A stretch of DNA of 64,000 nt, taken from contig DKFC01000022.1 of assembly GCA_002452745.1 (NCBI GenBank), positions 26,099 through 90,098 on the forward strand. Direction: 5' to 3'. This DNA is from Firmicutes bacterium UBA6806. Its GTDB lineage: Bacteria > Bacillota > Clostridia > Peptostreptococcales > Acidaminobacteraceae. The translations under genes and the position numbers were made by a program. Each line of letters starts with the position of its first letter. Within the stretch, counting starts at the first letter, position 1. The notes beneath the pieces are model-generated. The model saw only the letters and a list, made by a program, of their open reading frames with translations. It had not been told where the DNA came from and searched no databases. Positions 25,650-33,739 of this stretch are shown piece after piece.

Positions 25650-25690
25650 GACAAAATTGTCGCAGTGTGACAGTTTTGTCTTTGTTTTTG
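25650..25690 (+). terminator. Terminator after the NtrC-like gene
   Basis: A 12-bp stem with one G-T pair (25650-25661 with 25669-25680), 7-nt loop, then TTTGTTTTTG. Confidence 0.75.
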
Positions 25691-25757
25691 AGATGGCTTT
25701 AAAGATTGATTTGTTGTGAAAGTGTTGAAAATACTTGGCTCTGTAGAAAATGTTAAA

Positions 25758-25774
25758 TTGGCATGTGTTTTGCG
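25758..25774 (+). promoter_or_regulatory. Sigma-54 promoter of the ammonium transporter gene
   Basis: TTGGCATGTGTTTTGCG has the -24 GG and -12 GC with correct 10-bp spacing, 40 bp before the amt start. Confidence 0.78.
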
Positions 25775-25814
25775 ATATATTCATTTGTCACTTATTTAAC
25801 AAGGAGGAAGTGTT

Positions 25815-27029
25815 ATGGATTTCAACACAGGGAATACGGCGTTTATGCTCGTTGCAACAAGTCTTGTAATGTTCATGACGCCGGGATTGGCATTTTTCTA
25901 CGGTGGATTGGTCGGAAAAAAAGGGGTACTGACCATTATGATGCAAAGTTTCGTGTCGCTTGGCATCACCACTATACTGTGGTTTACCGTGGGATATTCT
26001 CTCTGCTTTAGTGGAGATGTTGGCGGTATTATCGGAAACTTGGACATGGCGTTTTTAAGGGGCGTATCTGTTATGGATTCACTGTCACCTGAAAACAATA
26101 TTCCATTGCTGATTTTTATTGCGTATCAAATGATGTTTGCAGTTATTACACCAGCGCTTATTACAGGTGCATTTGCTGAACGTGTCAGGTTCAAAGCATA
26201 TATCATCTTTCAAATTGCGTGGTTGCTCTTGGTATACTTCCCATTTACCCATATGGTATGGGGCGGTGGTATACTGGCGCAAATGGGTGTTCTTGACTTT
26301 GCAGGCGGCATTGTGGTACATGCAACGGCTGGTATGGCAGCACTTGCTTCGGTATTTTTCGTTGGAAAGAGGACTGGGGAACATCAAGAACCACATAGCA
26401 TTCCTCTGATTGCCATTGGAACTGCAATCCTTTGGTTTGGATGGTATGGCTTCAATGCAGGGAGTGAACTGAGAGTGGATTCTGTGACGTCGTTGGCTTT
26501 TTTGAACACAGATATTGCAGCATCATTTGCTGCGATTGTATGGCTTGCTATTGAGTGGAAAACCACTGGGAAGCCTAAATTTGTGGGCCTTTTGACAGGT
26601 GCAGTTGCAGGCCTTGCCACCATTACACCAGCTGCGGGTTACGTTGGCATGGGAACAGCCGCAATTATTGGCTGTATTGCTTCAATTGTCTGCTTTAAGG
26701 CAATAGGTCTAAAAAACAAAATGAAATGGGACGATGCTTTGGATGTTTGGGGCGTTCATGGTGTCGGCGGTATAACAGGCGTTGTTCTACTTGGTATTTT
26801 TGGTAATGAGGCCATCAATGCATCGGGTGCTAACGGGCTTATTCATGGCGGGGTACATTTTTTTATTGTTGAGGTTGGCGCAGTTGTTTTAGCATCTGCT
26901 TATGCATTTTTCATTTCTTATGGACTACTCTATTTAATTGATAAAATAACACCAGTTAGAGTAGATGCAACAGAACAAGCGGCTGGTATTGATACCGTAT
27001 TGCACGGTGAGACAGCATATTTTATGTAA
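25815..27029 (+). CDS. amt: Ammonium transporter (Amt/Rh family)
   Basis: A 404-aa membrane protein with about 11 helices that conducts ammonium/ammonia. Landmarks are TPGLAFFYGGLVGKKG, the pore His pair in VVHATAGMAAL and VWGVHGVGGITG, and AFAERVRF. The gene has an AAGGAGG site and is preceded by a sigma-54 promoter just after the NtrB/NtrC-like pair. No glnK/P-II gene follows, unlike the usual amt-glnK pairing; a terminator closes the unit right after amt. Regulation of transport activity must therefore rely on a P-II gene elsewhere, if there is one. Confidence 0.94.
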   Translation: MDFNTGNTAFMLVATSLVMFMTPGLAFFYGGLVGKKGVLTIMMQSFVSLGITTILWFTVGYSLCFSGDVGGIIGNLDMAFLRGVSVMDSLSPENNIPLLIFIAYQMMFAVITPALITGAFAERVRFKAYIIFQIAWLLLVYFPFTHMVWGGGILAQMGVLDFAGGIVVHATAGMAALASVFFVGKRTGEHQEPHSIPLIAIGTAILWFGWYGFNAGSELRVDSVTSLAFLNTDIAASFAAIVWLAIEWKTTGKPKFVGLLTGAVAGLATITPAAGYVGMGTAAIIGCIASIVCFKAIGLKNKMKWDDALDVWGVHGVGGITGVVLLGIFGNEAINASGANGLIHGGVHFFIVEVGAVVLASAYAFFISYGLLYLIDKITPVRVDATEQAAGIDTVLHGETAYFM

Positions 27030-27075
27030 TCACTTAATTGAAATGCGAGGGATGTTTAATCCCGCTGAAAGCGAT

Positions 27076-27104
27076 AAAAACCGTCAGAGTTCTGGCGGTT
27101 TTTT
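27076..27104 (+). terminator. Terminator after amt
   Basis: AAAAACCG...CGGTTTTTT stem of about 12 bp with one wobble and a very small loop; also A-rich/T-rich in both directions, so it may serve convergent yaaA. Confidence 0.78.
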
Positions 27105-27121
27105 GCTTTAGAACCAATAGA

Positions 27122-27784
27122 TTATCTGATGAAGTAGTAGTCAATTTCTGTTGAGCAGTCAGCATTGAATTGGTAGCCATCAAAAGCAATTTTTTTGATT
27201 TCATCTGCGGAGACCACTTGATTGATAATCATTTCATGTAGAAAACGGCCTCGTGCCATTTTTGAAAACGTTGCCTTATTTTGAAGGCGGCCTTGGATGT
27301 TTTCCCTAAAGTGGATGTTCAGTTTAGCACATGTTACAGATTTTGAAAATTCATCTGAGGCGAGGTTTACATAGAGGGTATCCTTGGGGAGGTTATCATC
27401 TAAAAATTTTCGCCAATAATCGTAGAGTTTAAAATCGGGAAACTTGACCTTGTAATCCAAGCGATAGGCATTTATGGGTTCGAAAGGATTGAGGAATCCG
27501 TAAAAGGCACTTAGTAAAATCAGATGCTGATTGATGTAATCCAGAGCCGTGCGGTCGTAGGCAGCGAGATTTAGCTGTTTGTAGACGAGACCTGTATAAA
27601 AAAGCAGGGCAGGTGTGCCAGAAGTCGGTTCAAGAGGGGCGGCATATTGTGCCAGAGGATCTTGAAGGATAGCTCTTTGTCGCTTCATATCTGTTTGGAT
27701 AGATGCTGCTTGGACGTAGGGTCGCCATAACTCGGGAATGTCCAAGTGCTTTTGTGTCTTGCTGGGTGAGATGATAATTTTCAT
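27122..27784 (-). CDS. yaaA: YaaA family peroxide-stress protein
   Basis: A 220-aa cytoplasmic protein of the YaaA/DUF328 family, with the N-terminal ISPSKTQ, the central FYGFLNPFEPINAYRLD, NLASDEFSK and KMARGRFLHEMI motifs. In Escherichia coli YaaA lowers intracellular free iron during hydrogen peroxide stress and binds DNA; the same role here is inferred from family membership. It is a little shorter than the E. coli protein (about 258 aa). An AGGGAGG site precedes the ATG. It stands alone between convergent amt and a divergent small gene. Confidence 0.88.
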   Translation of the reverse strand: MKIIISPSKTQKHLDIPELWRPYVQAASIQTDMKRQRAILQDPLAQYAAPLEPTSGTPALLFYTGLVYKQLNLAAYDRTALDYINQHLILLSAFYGFLNPFEPINAYRLDYKVKFPDFKLYDYWRKFLDDNLPKDTLYVNLASDEFSKSVTCAKLNIHFRENIQGRLQNKATFSKMARGRFLHEMIINQVVSADEIKKIAFDGYQFNADCSTEIDYYFIR

Positions 27785-27972
27785 GAAACCTCCCTTGATT
27801 TATTTGATGGTTAAGGTTCAGTATGTTATTGCCGATAATACAATATATAGACAAACTTTAATTCGTAATGGACTATCTAGTATGTTTTTAAAAAAAGTGC
27901 ATACTTTTTACCTGATGTTAAACGTGACCTAACAAACCGTTGATACCATAAGAGTAGCAAAGGAGTGGTGAT

Positions 27973-28260
27973 ATGTCAAAGGTACTAGAGGTAAGAGGAG
28001 ATTACAAGATTTTGGCGACAAATAGAGACTATGTCGTCCTAAACATGGCACTTGAATACGAGAATCATGCGCATTTTAAGTCAATTCAACCCCTTTATCA
28101 TCTGTTAACACTCATTGAGCATGGCTTAATGCCAAATTCACCGTACCTGAAAAAGGCGGCAAAGCGGCTCTTAGGTGATGAATTCGAAACACTGACCCAG
28201 AGAAAGAAGAAAGAAAATTATAACAACAATCATCGAAAATCAAAGTCCAGATGTGCATAG
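27973..28260 (+). CDS. 95-aa protein of unknown function
   Basis: A 95-codon ORF with a strong AAAGGAG site 8 nt before the ATG and its own terminator 50 bp downstream, so it is probably real. The product is basic, begins MSKVLEVRGDYKIL, has no signal peptide or membrane helix, and ends in a Lys/Asn/Arg-rich tail (about 75-95) that may bind nucleic acid. I do not recognise the family. 27785-27972 shows no clear promoter; an AT-rich stretch is present. Confidence 0.62.
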   Translation: MSKVLEVRGDYKILATNRDYVVLNMALEYENHAHFKSIQPLYHLLTLIEHGLMPNSPYLKKAAKRLLGDEFETLTQRKKKENYNNNHRKSKSRCA

Positions 28261-28309
28261 CACAAAGCCGCCATTGAGGTGAAGTGGACAAAATCTGAAC
28301 GCAAAGCAT

Positions 28310-28337
28310 AAAGACGCAGAATTTGCGTCTTTTTTTA
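28310..28337 (+). terminator. Terminator after the 95-aa gene
   Basis: AAAGACGCA/TGCGTCTTT 9-bp stem, 5-nt loop, then a run of seven to eight T. Confidence 0.85.
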
Positions 28338-28413
28338 TGTCAAAATTGTAAAAAACGACTTTAATAGGTTATAAAACGGGATGAGAATCCTAAAAAACAA
28401 CCTATTTATAAAC

Positions 28414-30462
28414 TCATTTTCTGTTTTCAGTCAAAAATTGACGCCCTTTTTCTGTAAGGTAGCTCCCGGCACGTCCTTTTTTGATGAGAATAAATTGTTG
28501 TGTGCTGAGAATTTCCAGAATTTTTCTAAGGGCACTTTCGTGAATGGGAGGTTCAGATTTTTTGAGCAGTTCCAAAAGGTGCTTGCGACCAGCTGTTTTT
28601 TGCATCCGGTTGAGGATTGAAATGGCATTCAGCACTTGCATAGATGCGTTAAAATCCGTGATAGCTTCCAAAATTGTCTTATCGTCGAAATCCTGACATA
28701 TTTCCGCTGGAAGCGAGGTTTCGGTTAAATACTGGGGCAGTGACTCAATTGTCATGAGTTTCCCCGTTTCAACAGTGCAGACGTAGTTTGCAATGTTGTG
28801 AAGCTCTCTGATGTTTCCTGGCCAGTGATAGGACATCATGTGCTTTAGGCAGGCACTGGAGATGTCAAACCGATTTTGTGTGAAGGCGTTTAAAAGAAGA
28901 GGGATATCCTCTGTTCTATCCTTAAGGGGTGGCAAGTCAATGGGAAAAACATTTAGCCTGTAGAACAAATCCTTTCTAAAAGCGCCCTGTTCCATGAGTT
29001 TGAGCGGATTTTTATGAGTAGCTGCGATGACGCGGACATCAATCTCAATGATTTGATCTGATCCTACTGGCGTGACCTGACGTTCTTGCAGTACGCGTAG
29101 GAGTTTGGCCTGAAGATGGAGCGGCATATCACCGATCTCATCGAGAAAGAGTGTGCCGTTATTTGCAAGTTCAAAGAGACCTTTCTTCCCCTGCTTTAGA
29201 GCGCCAGTAAAAGACCCACTGACGTAGCCAAAGAGTTCGCTTTCCAGCAGATTATCTGGTATAGCAGAGCCGTTTATGGCAATAAAAGGCTGATTGCGTC
29301 TGTTGGAGGCGTTGTGAATTGCTTGGGCCAAAACCTCCTTGCCCGTGCCGCTTTCACCTGTAATCAACACAGTGAGGTCTGTTTCGGCAATTCGCCTGCT
29401 GCGGCTGATGATGTCTTTCATCTTGGAGGATTCTGTAACGATATCTTCAAAGTGATACCTTGCAATATGCCCTTTATGCCTCAACTTTTGAGACAGATTT
29501 TGTTCGAGTTTTTTGATATAGGTAACTTCTTGAAAGCTGAAGTACATGCGCTTTTCTTTATTGAAGTGAGTGAGATTTCTCTTTTCGAAGTTGATATATC
29601 GCTTGTTAAATGTGATGACATCATTGTGATAGTCTGCTTTGTAAAATGGCTTCATTTCTATCTCAGAAATGACGGATTCCAGTGTTTGCCCTGTGACAAC
29701 AGCATTTGTTCCAAACATCTCGGTAAATTTTCGATTGTGGACGAGAATCTGTCCCTTTGGGTCAGTGAGAACGATGGCATCGTGAGAGAGGTCAAGCATA
29801 TAGTCGAGCTCTTCTGTGCGCTTTAAAAGATTGTTGTAATTTTCCGTAACAGATTCGTTGACACTGAATATTTTCTGGTAGTAGTGATAAAGGTTTTGCT
29901 GAATTTCCTTGCTGTCCAGCTCAAGTCGACTCATGACCAAGAGCATGGTAGAGATGTCCATCACACGATTATAGACATTGAAAACTGTTGGTATATAGTT
30001 TGGAATCAAATCCATCTCAGATGGAGAAATGGCATAAGTGACGCTGTGGTAATCTTTCCCGTGTTCGTATGGGATGAGATTGACATGTTTGATACCAATG
30101 TTGTAAATAGAGGAAACGCAGTCGAGAACGGTTTCTATGTTGTCGTTTACAACGAGCACATCTGCCCCTTCTGGTATTTGATAAAGCTGTTCTAAACCGC
30201 CTTTTAAGAAAGTTCTTCGGGCGAGGATGATGTTGTTTTTATTGAGGACAAAATCACGGACTTTTACAGCCCTTGAACCAGCCATAATCAGCACCAAATC
30301 CTCTTCAATAGAAGTGTGTGAGTCCAGTTCATCAATATAGTAGCGACTGACTGAGACGTTATCTCCAAACACCTCTTGAAGGTTTTCTGTGATGATTCGA
30401 CTGACGTTGTTTGGGCGGCCATTCTTAAATTTAGAATCGCTTAGGACGGCTATAGTCTTCAT
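28414..30462 (-). CDS. Sigma-54-dependent activator with PrpR-like N-terminus, PAS, AAA+ and winged-helix C-terminus
   Basis: A 682-aa regulator. Residues about 1-200 look like a PrpR_N-type Rossmann receptor domain (TIAVLSDSKF, LVLIMAGSRAV, VLVVNDNIETVLD). A PAS domain follows at about 225-320 (SHDAIVLTDPKGQILVHNRKF). The AAA+ domain (about 350-580) has Walker A GESGTGKE, Walker B TLFLDEIGDMP and a sigma-54 contact loop reading GSFTGA instead of GAFTGA. The C-terminus (about 610-682) lacks a Fis-type HTH; HESALRKILEILSTQQFILIKKGRAGSYLTEKG looks like a winged helix, split here only for description. It is divergent from the peptidase-Opp operon that starts with a sigma-54 promoter, so that operon is its likely target. 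GGAGAAAATC precedes the ATG. Confidence 0.88.
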   Translation of the reverse strand: MKTIAVLSDSKFKNGRPNNVSRIITENLQEVFGDNVSVSRYYIDELDSHTSIEEDLVLIMAGSRAVKVRDFVLNKNNIILARRTFLKGGLEQLYQIPEGADVLVVNDNIETVLDCVSSIYNIGIKHVNLIPYEHGKDYHSVTYAISPSEMDLIPNYIPTVFNVYNRVMDISTMLLVMSRLELDSKEIQQNLYHYYQKIFSVNESVTENYNNLLKRTEELDYMLDLSHDAIVLTDPKGQILVHNRKFTEMFGTNAVVTGQTLESVISEIEMKPFYKADYHNDVITFNKRYINFEKRNLTHFNKEKRMYFSFQEVTYIKKLEQNLSQKLRHKGHIARYHFEDIVTESSKMKDIISRSRRIAETDLTVLITGESGTGKEVLAQAIHNASNRRNQPFIAINGSAIPDNLLESELFGYVSGSFTGALKQGKKGLFELANNGTLFLDEIGDMPLHLQAKLLRVLQERQVTPVGSDQIIEIDVRVIAATHKNPLKLMEQGAFRKDLFYRLNVFPIDLPPLKDRTEDIPLLLNAFTQNRFDISSACLKHMMSYHWPGNIRELHNIANYVCTVETGKLMTIESLPQYLTETSLPAEICQDFDDKTILEAITDFNASMQVLNAISILNRMQKTAGRKHLLELLKKSEPPIHESALRKILEILSTQQFILIKKGRAGSYLTEKGRQFLTENRK

Positions 30463-30477
30463 GATTTTCTCCTATTA

Positions 30478-30564
30478 CTGTTTTTTATCCTGTTTATTCA
30501 CCCGTTGAAGGGTTTGATTCTATTATAACACTGTGAATTATGAAAAGCATGTGCTGTTTTTTAT
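30478..30564. promoter_or_regulatory. Candidate upstream activator sites (repeated CTGTTTTTTAT)
   Basis: The 11-bp sequence CTGTTTTTTAT occurs at 30478-30488 and again at 30554-30564, 76 bp apart, between the divergent activator and the sigma-54 promoter. This is the place and rough spacing expected of enhancer sites, but AT-rich repeats can arise by chance. A TATAAT-like element for the activator gene lies between them on the minus strand. Confidence 0.35.
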
Positions 30565-30580
30565 GACGTTCTCTTAACAA

Positions 30581-30597
30581 TTGGCATCAATATTGCT
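30581..30597 (+). promoter_or_regulatory. Sigma-54 promoter of the peptidase-Opp operon
   Basis: TTGGCATCAATATTGCT matches the -24/-12 consensus closely, with correct spacing, 27 bp before the first gene. Confidence 0.85.
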
Positions 30598-30623
30598 TGT
30601 TAATACTATAGCGAGGTGAGCAT

Positions 30624-32555
30624 ATGACGCGCAAAATTGGGCAACAGGATTTTTTGAAAAATCATATACTGACAAATTTAAAGGTTCATCCCAATGGTAA
30701 AATCGCTGTTTTTTTTGATACGACATTGGAGATGGAGTCTAATTGTTATCGGCAAACTGTACATTTGATTGATTTGAGTTCTGAATCCGTAACGGCATTG
30801 AAGCTCTCAGTCTTTCCAGATGATTTTTACTTCTTTGAAGATTACATAGTCTTTAAAGTCATTGAAGAATCGAAGACTACTTTTTTTAGTTACTTGCCAG
30901 AAACAAAAGTATTAGACCACATTTGTGAGATTCCATTTATAGCTATGGAAACGGGGTTTGGTGAAAAGATTTACTTCATTACCAATATCCTAAACGAGAA
31001 CTGTTCATCGGGAATTCTCTGTGGGGAAAGTGTGCCTCTTTTTCAAGAAGGAAGGGGATTCACAGGTAAAACGGTGAAAGGACTCTTCGAAGTGGACTTC
31101 TCAGGGCGCAATATACGTGTTATTTCCAATATAGATGTGGATGTGGATTTAGTGGAATTTGATTTAGACCATGGAAAAATTCTATTTACAGCATTTGATA
31201 CAGAACTTCAGAGAAAGCCCAACTCCAATATTTTCACCTATGATGTCAGGACGGAACAACTTCATAAGCACACTTGCAATCAGTTCAGAATAGATAGCCT
31301 TAAGGCGATGCCCAAGGCTCTGGTGGTCTTTATGGGGGTAAATCTCTCGACACATTGTCGTAATGACAATCAACAAGTTTATTGCTTGAATTTAGTCACA
31401 GATGAAATCACACCATTGGGGGATCCTTTGGATATGAGCAATGAGCGGCCGGGAATTGTAACCGATGCTTGTTTTTCAAAGGGAGAATTTCACCAAAGGG
31501 TCGGAGAAACATACTATCATCTTCGACTGGATGGTTCAAGACAGTGCCTTGCGGCGATTCAGTCAAGCGGAGAACTGGAACTAATCGACACAGGGTTAAC
31601 CACAATTTCTAATTTCAGCATCTTAGAGGACAAGATAATCTTAATCGGCATGAGAGGGCAAACACTCAGCGAGCTCTATAAATATCAAGATGGTGTTTTG
31701 TGGAAACTCACAAATTTCAATGACTGGCTTTTTGACTATGAGATTTCAAAACCAGAGCCTCTTGAAGTGTTGAGTGAAGGTGTGACTATACAGGGCTGGG
31801 TATTTCCCCCGCTGACGACGCATCCAATGGGGCCTCATACGAAAGAAAAAGAGGCGTTTCCAGGAATCCTCATGATTCATGGAGGACCTAAAATGGCCTA
31901 TTCTGATGTATTCTCCTTTGATGTACAGATGTTTTGTGCACAAGGTTACTACGTGTTTTACTGCAATCCAATGGGAAGTGATGGAAGAGGAGATGCCTTC
32001 GCAGATATAAGGGGCAATTTTGCAGACCTTCCATACCGTCAGATAATGGATTTTACAGATGAAGTTCTAAAAAAACATACATCTCTTTCATCAGATAGAC
32101 TTGGCGTAACGGGTGGGTCATATGGCGGTTATATGACCAATTGGATCATCACTAGAACACAACGGTTTAAAGCGGCAATATCGGAAAGGGGCATCAGCAA
32201 TATGCTGAATATGTTGACCTCATCTGATATTGGTTTCGCCTTTGCGGCAGAATATGCAGGCGTCACTCGGAATCCGTGGGAAGAGGTGGAGACTCTTTTG
32301 AAGATTTCGCCAATCATCTTTGCGAAAGAGGTCATGACACCGACGCTTTTCAATCATGGAAAAGAGGACTGTAGGTGTCATCATACGGAGTCCTTAAATA
32401 TGCATGCGGCGTTATGTCAAAATGGAGTTGCATCAAAGCTCTGCTTATATGAAGGTGAAAATCACAGTCTGGCAGTTCGTGGGAAACCAAAGTCCAAAGA
32501 GAGACGTAATTTGGAAAATAGTTCGTGGTTCGAGAAGTACTTAAAGAGAGGTTAG
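30624..32555 (+). CDS. S9-family prolyl-oligopeptidase-type serine peptidase (acylaminoacyl-peptidase-like)
   Basis: A 643-aa protein with an N-terminal beta-propeller-like part (about 1-380) and a C-terminal alpha/beta-hydrolase domain. Catalytic residues are Ser499 in GGSYGG, Asp582 in HGKEDCR and His614 in GENHSL, the order and spacing of S9C-type peptidases. LMIHGGPKMAY supplies the oxyanion region. There is no signal peptide, so it acts on short peptides inside the cell. First gene of the operon behind a sigma-54 promoter, with a GAGGTGA site, followed 5 bp later by an M20 peptidase and then an oligopeptide importer: a peptide uptake and breakdown unit. Confidence 0.9.
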   Translation: MTRKIGQQDFLKNHILTNLKVHPNGKIAVFFDTTLEMESNCYRQTVHLIDLSSESVTALKLSVFPDDFYFFEDYIVFKVIEESKTTFFSYLPETKVLDHICEIPFIAMETGFGEKIYFITNILNENCSSGILCGESVPLFQEGRGFTGKTVKGLFEVDFSGRNIRVISNIDVDVDLVEFDLDHGKILFTAFDTELQRKPNSNIFTYDVRTEQLHKHTCNQFRIDSLKAMPKALVVFMGVNLSTHCRNDNQQVYCLNLVTDEITPLGDPLDMSNERPGIVTDACFSKGEFHQRVGETYYHLRLDGSRQCLAAIQSSGELELIDTGLTTISNFSILEDKIILIGMRGQTLSELYKYQDGVLWKLTNFNDWLFDYEISKPEPLEVLSEGVTIQGWVFPPLTTHPMGPHTKEKEAFPGILMIHGGPKMAYSDVFSFDVQMFCAQGYYVFYCNPMGSDGRGDAFADIRGNFADLPYRQIMDFTDEVLKKHTSLSSDRLGVTGGSYGGYMTNWIITRTQRFKAAISERGISNMLNMLTSSDIGFAFAAEYAGVTRNPWEEVETLLKISPIIFAKEVMTPTLFNHGKEDCRCHHTESLNMHAALCQNGVASKLCLYEGENHSLAVRGKPKSKERRNLENSSWFEKYLKRG

Positions 32556-32560
32556 CAGAA

Positions 32561-33643
32561 ATGAAGTCATTGAGTTTTCTAAAAGAGCTGATGAAAGTGG
32601 ATTCTTCAAATTCAGAGGGGGCCAATTATCTAATTGATTATGCGGCGGCGTATTTAGAAACACATGAAATTAAGGGAGATATTATAGAAAATAATGGATA
32701 TAAAAGCTATGTCAGTGTCTTGGGCAGTGGTGATTATACACTGGTGCTAAATGGGCATCTGGATGTCGTCTCTGGAAAGCCAAGGCAGTTTGAACCCAGA
32801 GAAGAAGATGGACGCTTGTATGGACGAGGTTCGGCGGATATGAAAAGCGGCTGTGCCGCCATGATACATGCCTTTATTAAACTAAAGGATATGAATCCCC
32901 AGTGCAGAGTCATGCTGCAACTTGTAACAGACGAGGAGATCGGAGGTGTAAACTGCTCCAAATACTTGGCAGAAAGCGGTTATGTCGGCGATTTTGTCAT
33001 CTGTACTGAACCAACGCAGATGTTGCCTTCGATTCAATCGAAGGGGATGATTAAGCTGGATATAGAAGTGAGGGGAATCGCCGCTCATGGTTCTAGACCT
33101 TGGGAGGGAAACAACGCAATTGTCAATGCCTATAGGGATTATGACGCTATTAGAGCTCTCCCCATATTAAGTGAAGGCAGTGAGTTTTACGATTGTTCCA
33201 CAGTAAATTTGGCGCTGATAAAGGGCGGTGATATTTACAACCGAGTTCCTGATTCATGTGTTATGGGACTTGACATACGATATGTACCGCATGTGGATCC
33301 CATGGAAATTATCAAGGCGATAAAGAGCGTCATCTCAGGAGAGGCAACGCTCATCAGTTTAGAACCGGGAGTCTTGGTCAAGCCAGATAATCCTTATATT
33401 ACAGAACTCGTATCCTGTTTAAAGGATACTATGCCGAATCATCCGGTGAAAATAGTAGGCCAACACGGCGGTTCAGATGCCAGATTCTTTGCGGCAAGGG
33501 GAATTCCGGCCATTGAACTAGGACCATCTGGCGATTTTTGGCATGGTGATGGAGAATATGTTGAAATTCAATCTGTACGTGATCTGGAGACAATTTTAGT
33601 GGATTTTGCCATGCGTTTTGCATCTATAGAGAAACGCGGGTAG
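32561..33643 (+). CDS. M20-family metallopeptidase (ArgE/DapE/CPG2-type)
   Basis: A 360-aa zinc-dependent enzyme. Metal-site motifs are NGHLDVVSG (His, catalytic Asp), GRGSADMKSGCA (bridging Asp), TDEEIGG (catalytic Glu and metal-ligand Glu), a third ligand near TEPTQ, and the C-terminal HGGSDARFF region; the lid domain spans about 170-280 (GIAAHGSRPWEGNNAI). Members deacylate N-acyl amino acids or split dipeptides. The ATG at 32561 follows AGAGAGG and the stop of the S9 peptidase by 5 bp. By context it probably completes degradation of imported peptides; the precise substrate is unknown. Confidence 0.9.
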   Translation: MKSLSFLKELMKVDSSNSEGANYLIDYAAAYLETHEIKGDIIENNGYKSYVSVLGSGDYTLVLNGHLDVVSGKPRQFEPREEDGRLYGRGSADMKSGCAAMIHAFIKLKDMNPQCRVMLQLVTDEEIGGVNCSKYLAESGYVGDFVICTEPTQMLPSIQSKGMIKLDIEVRGIAAHGSRPWEGNNAIVNAYRDYDAIRALPILSEGSEFYDCSTVNLALIKGGDIYNRVPDSCVMGLDIRYVPHVDPMEIIKAIKSVISGEATLISLEPGVLVKPDNPYITELVSCLKDTMPNHPVKIVGQHGGSDARFFAARGIPAIELGPSGDFWHGDGEYVEIQSVRDLETILVDFAMRFASIEKRG

Positions 33644-33739
33644 CCATGTGAGTTATGAAGGTATTAAAGGCGAGTCCTTTGATATATAATGTTTATTTTG
33701 GGGGAGAAATTCCAAAATGGAAAAAGAGAGGAGAAAATC

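Noticed and set aside
27880..27910. Weak terminator-like hairpin with T-run upstream of the 95-aa gene
   Set aside because: Only six base pairs around a long A/T loop; likely chance in AT-rich DNA.
29314..29826. 170-codon plus-strand ORF
   Set aside because: Entirely antisense to the sigma-54 activator gene, which has clear domain motifs; no ribosome site.
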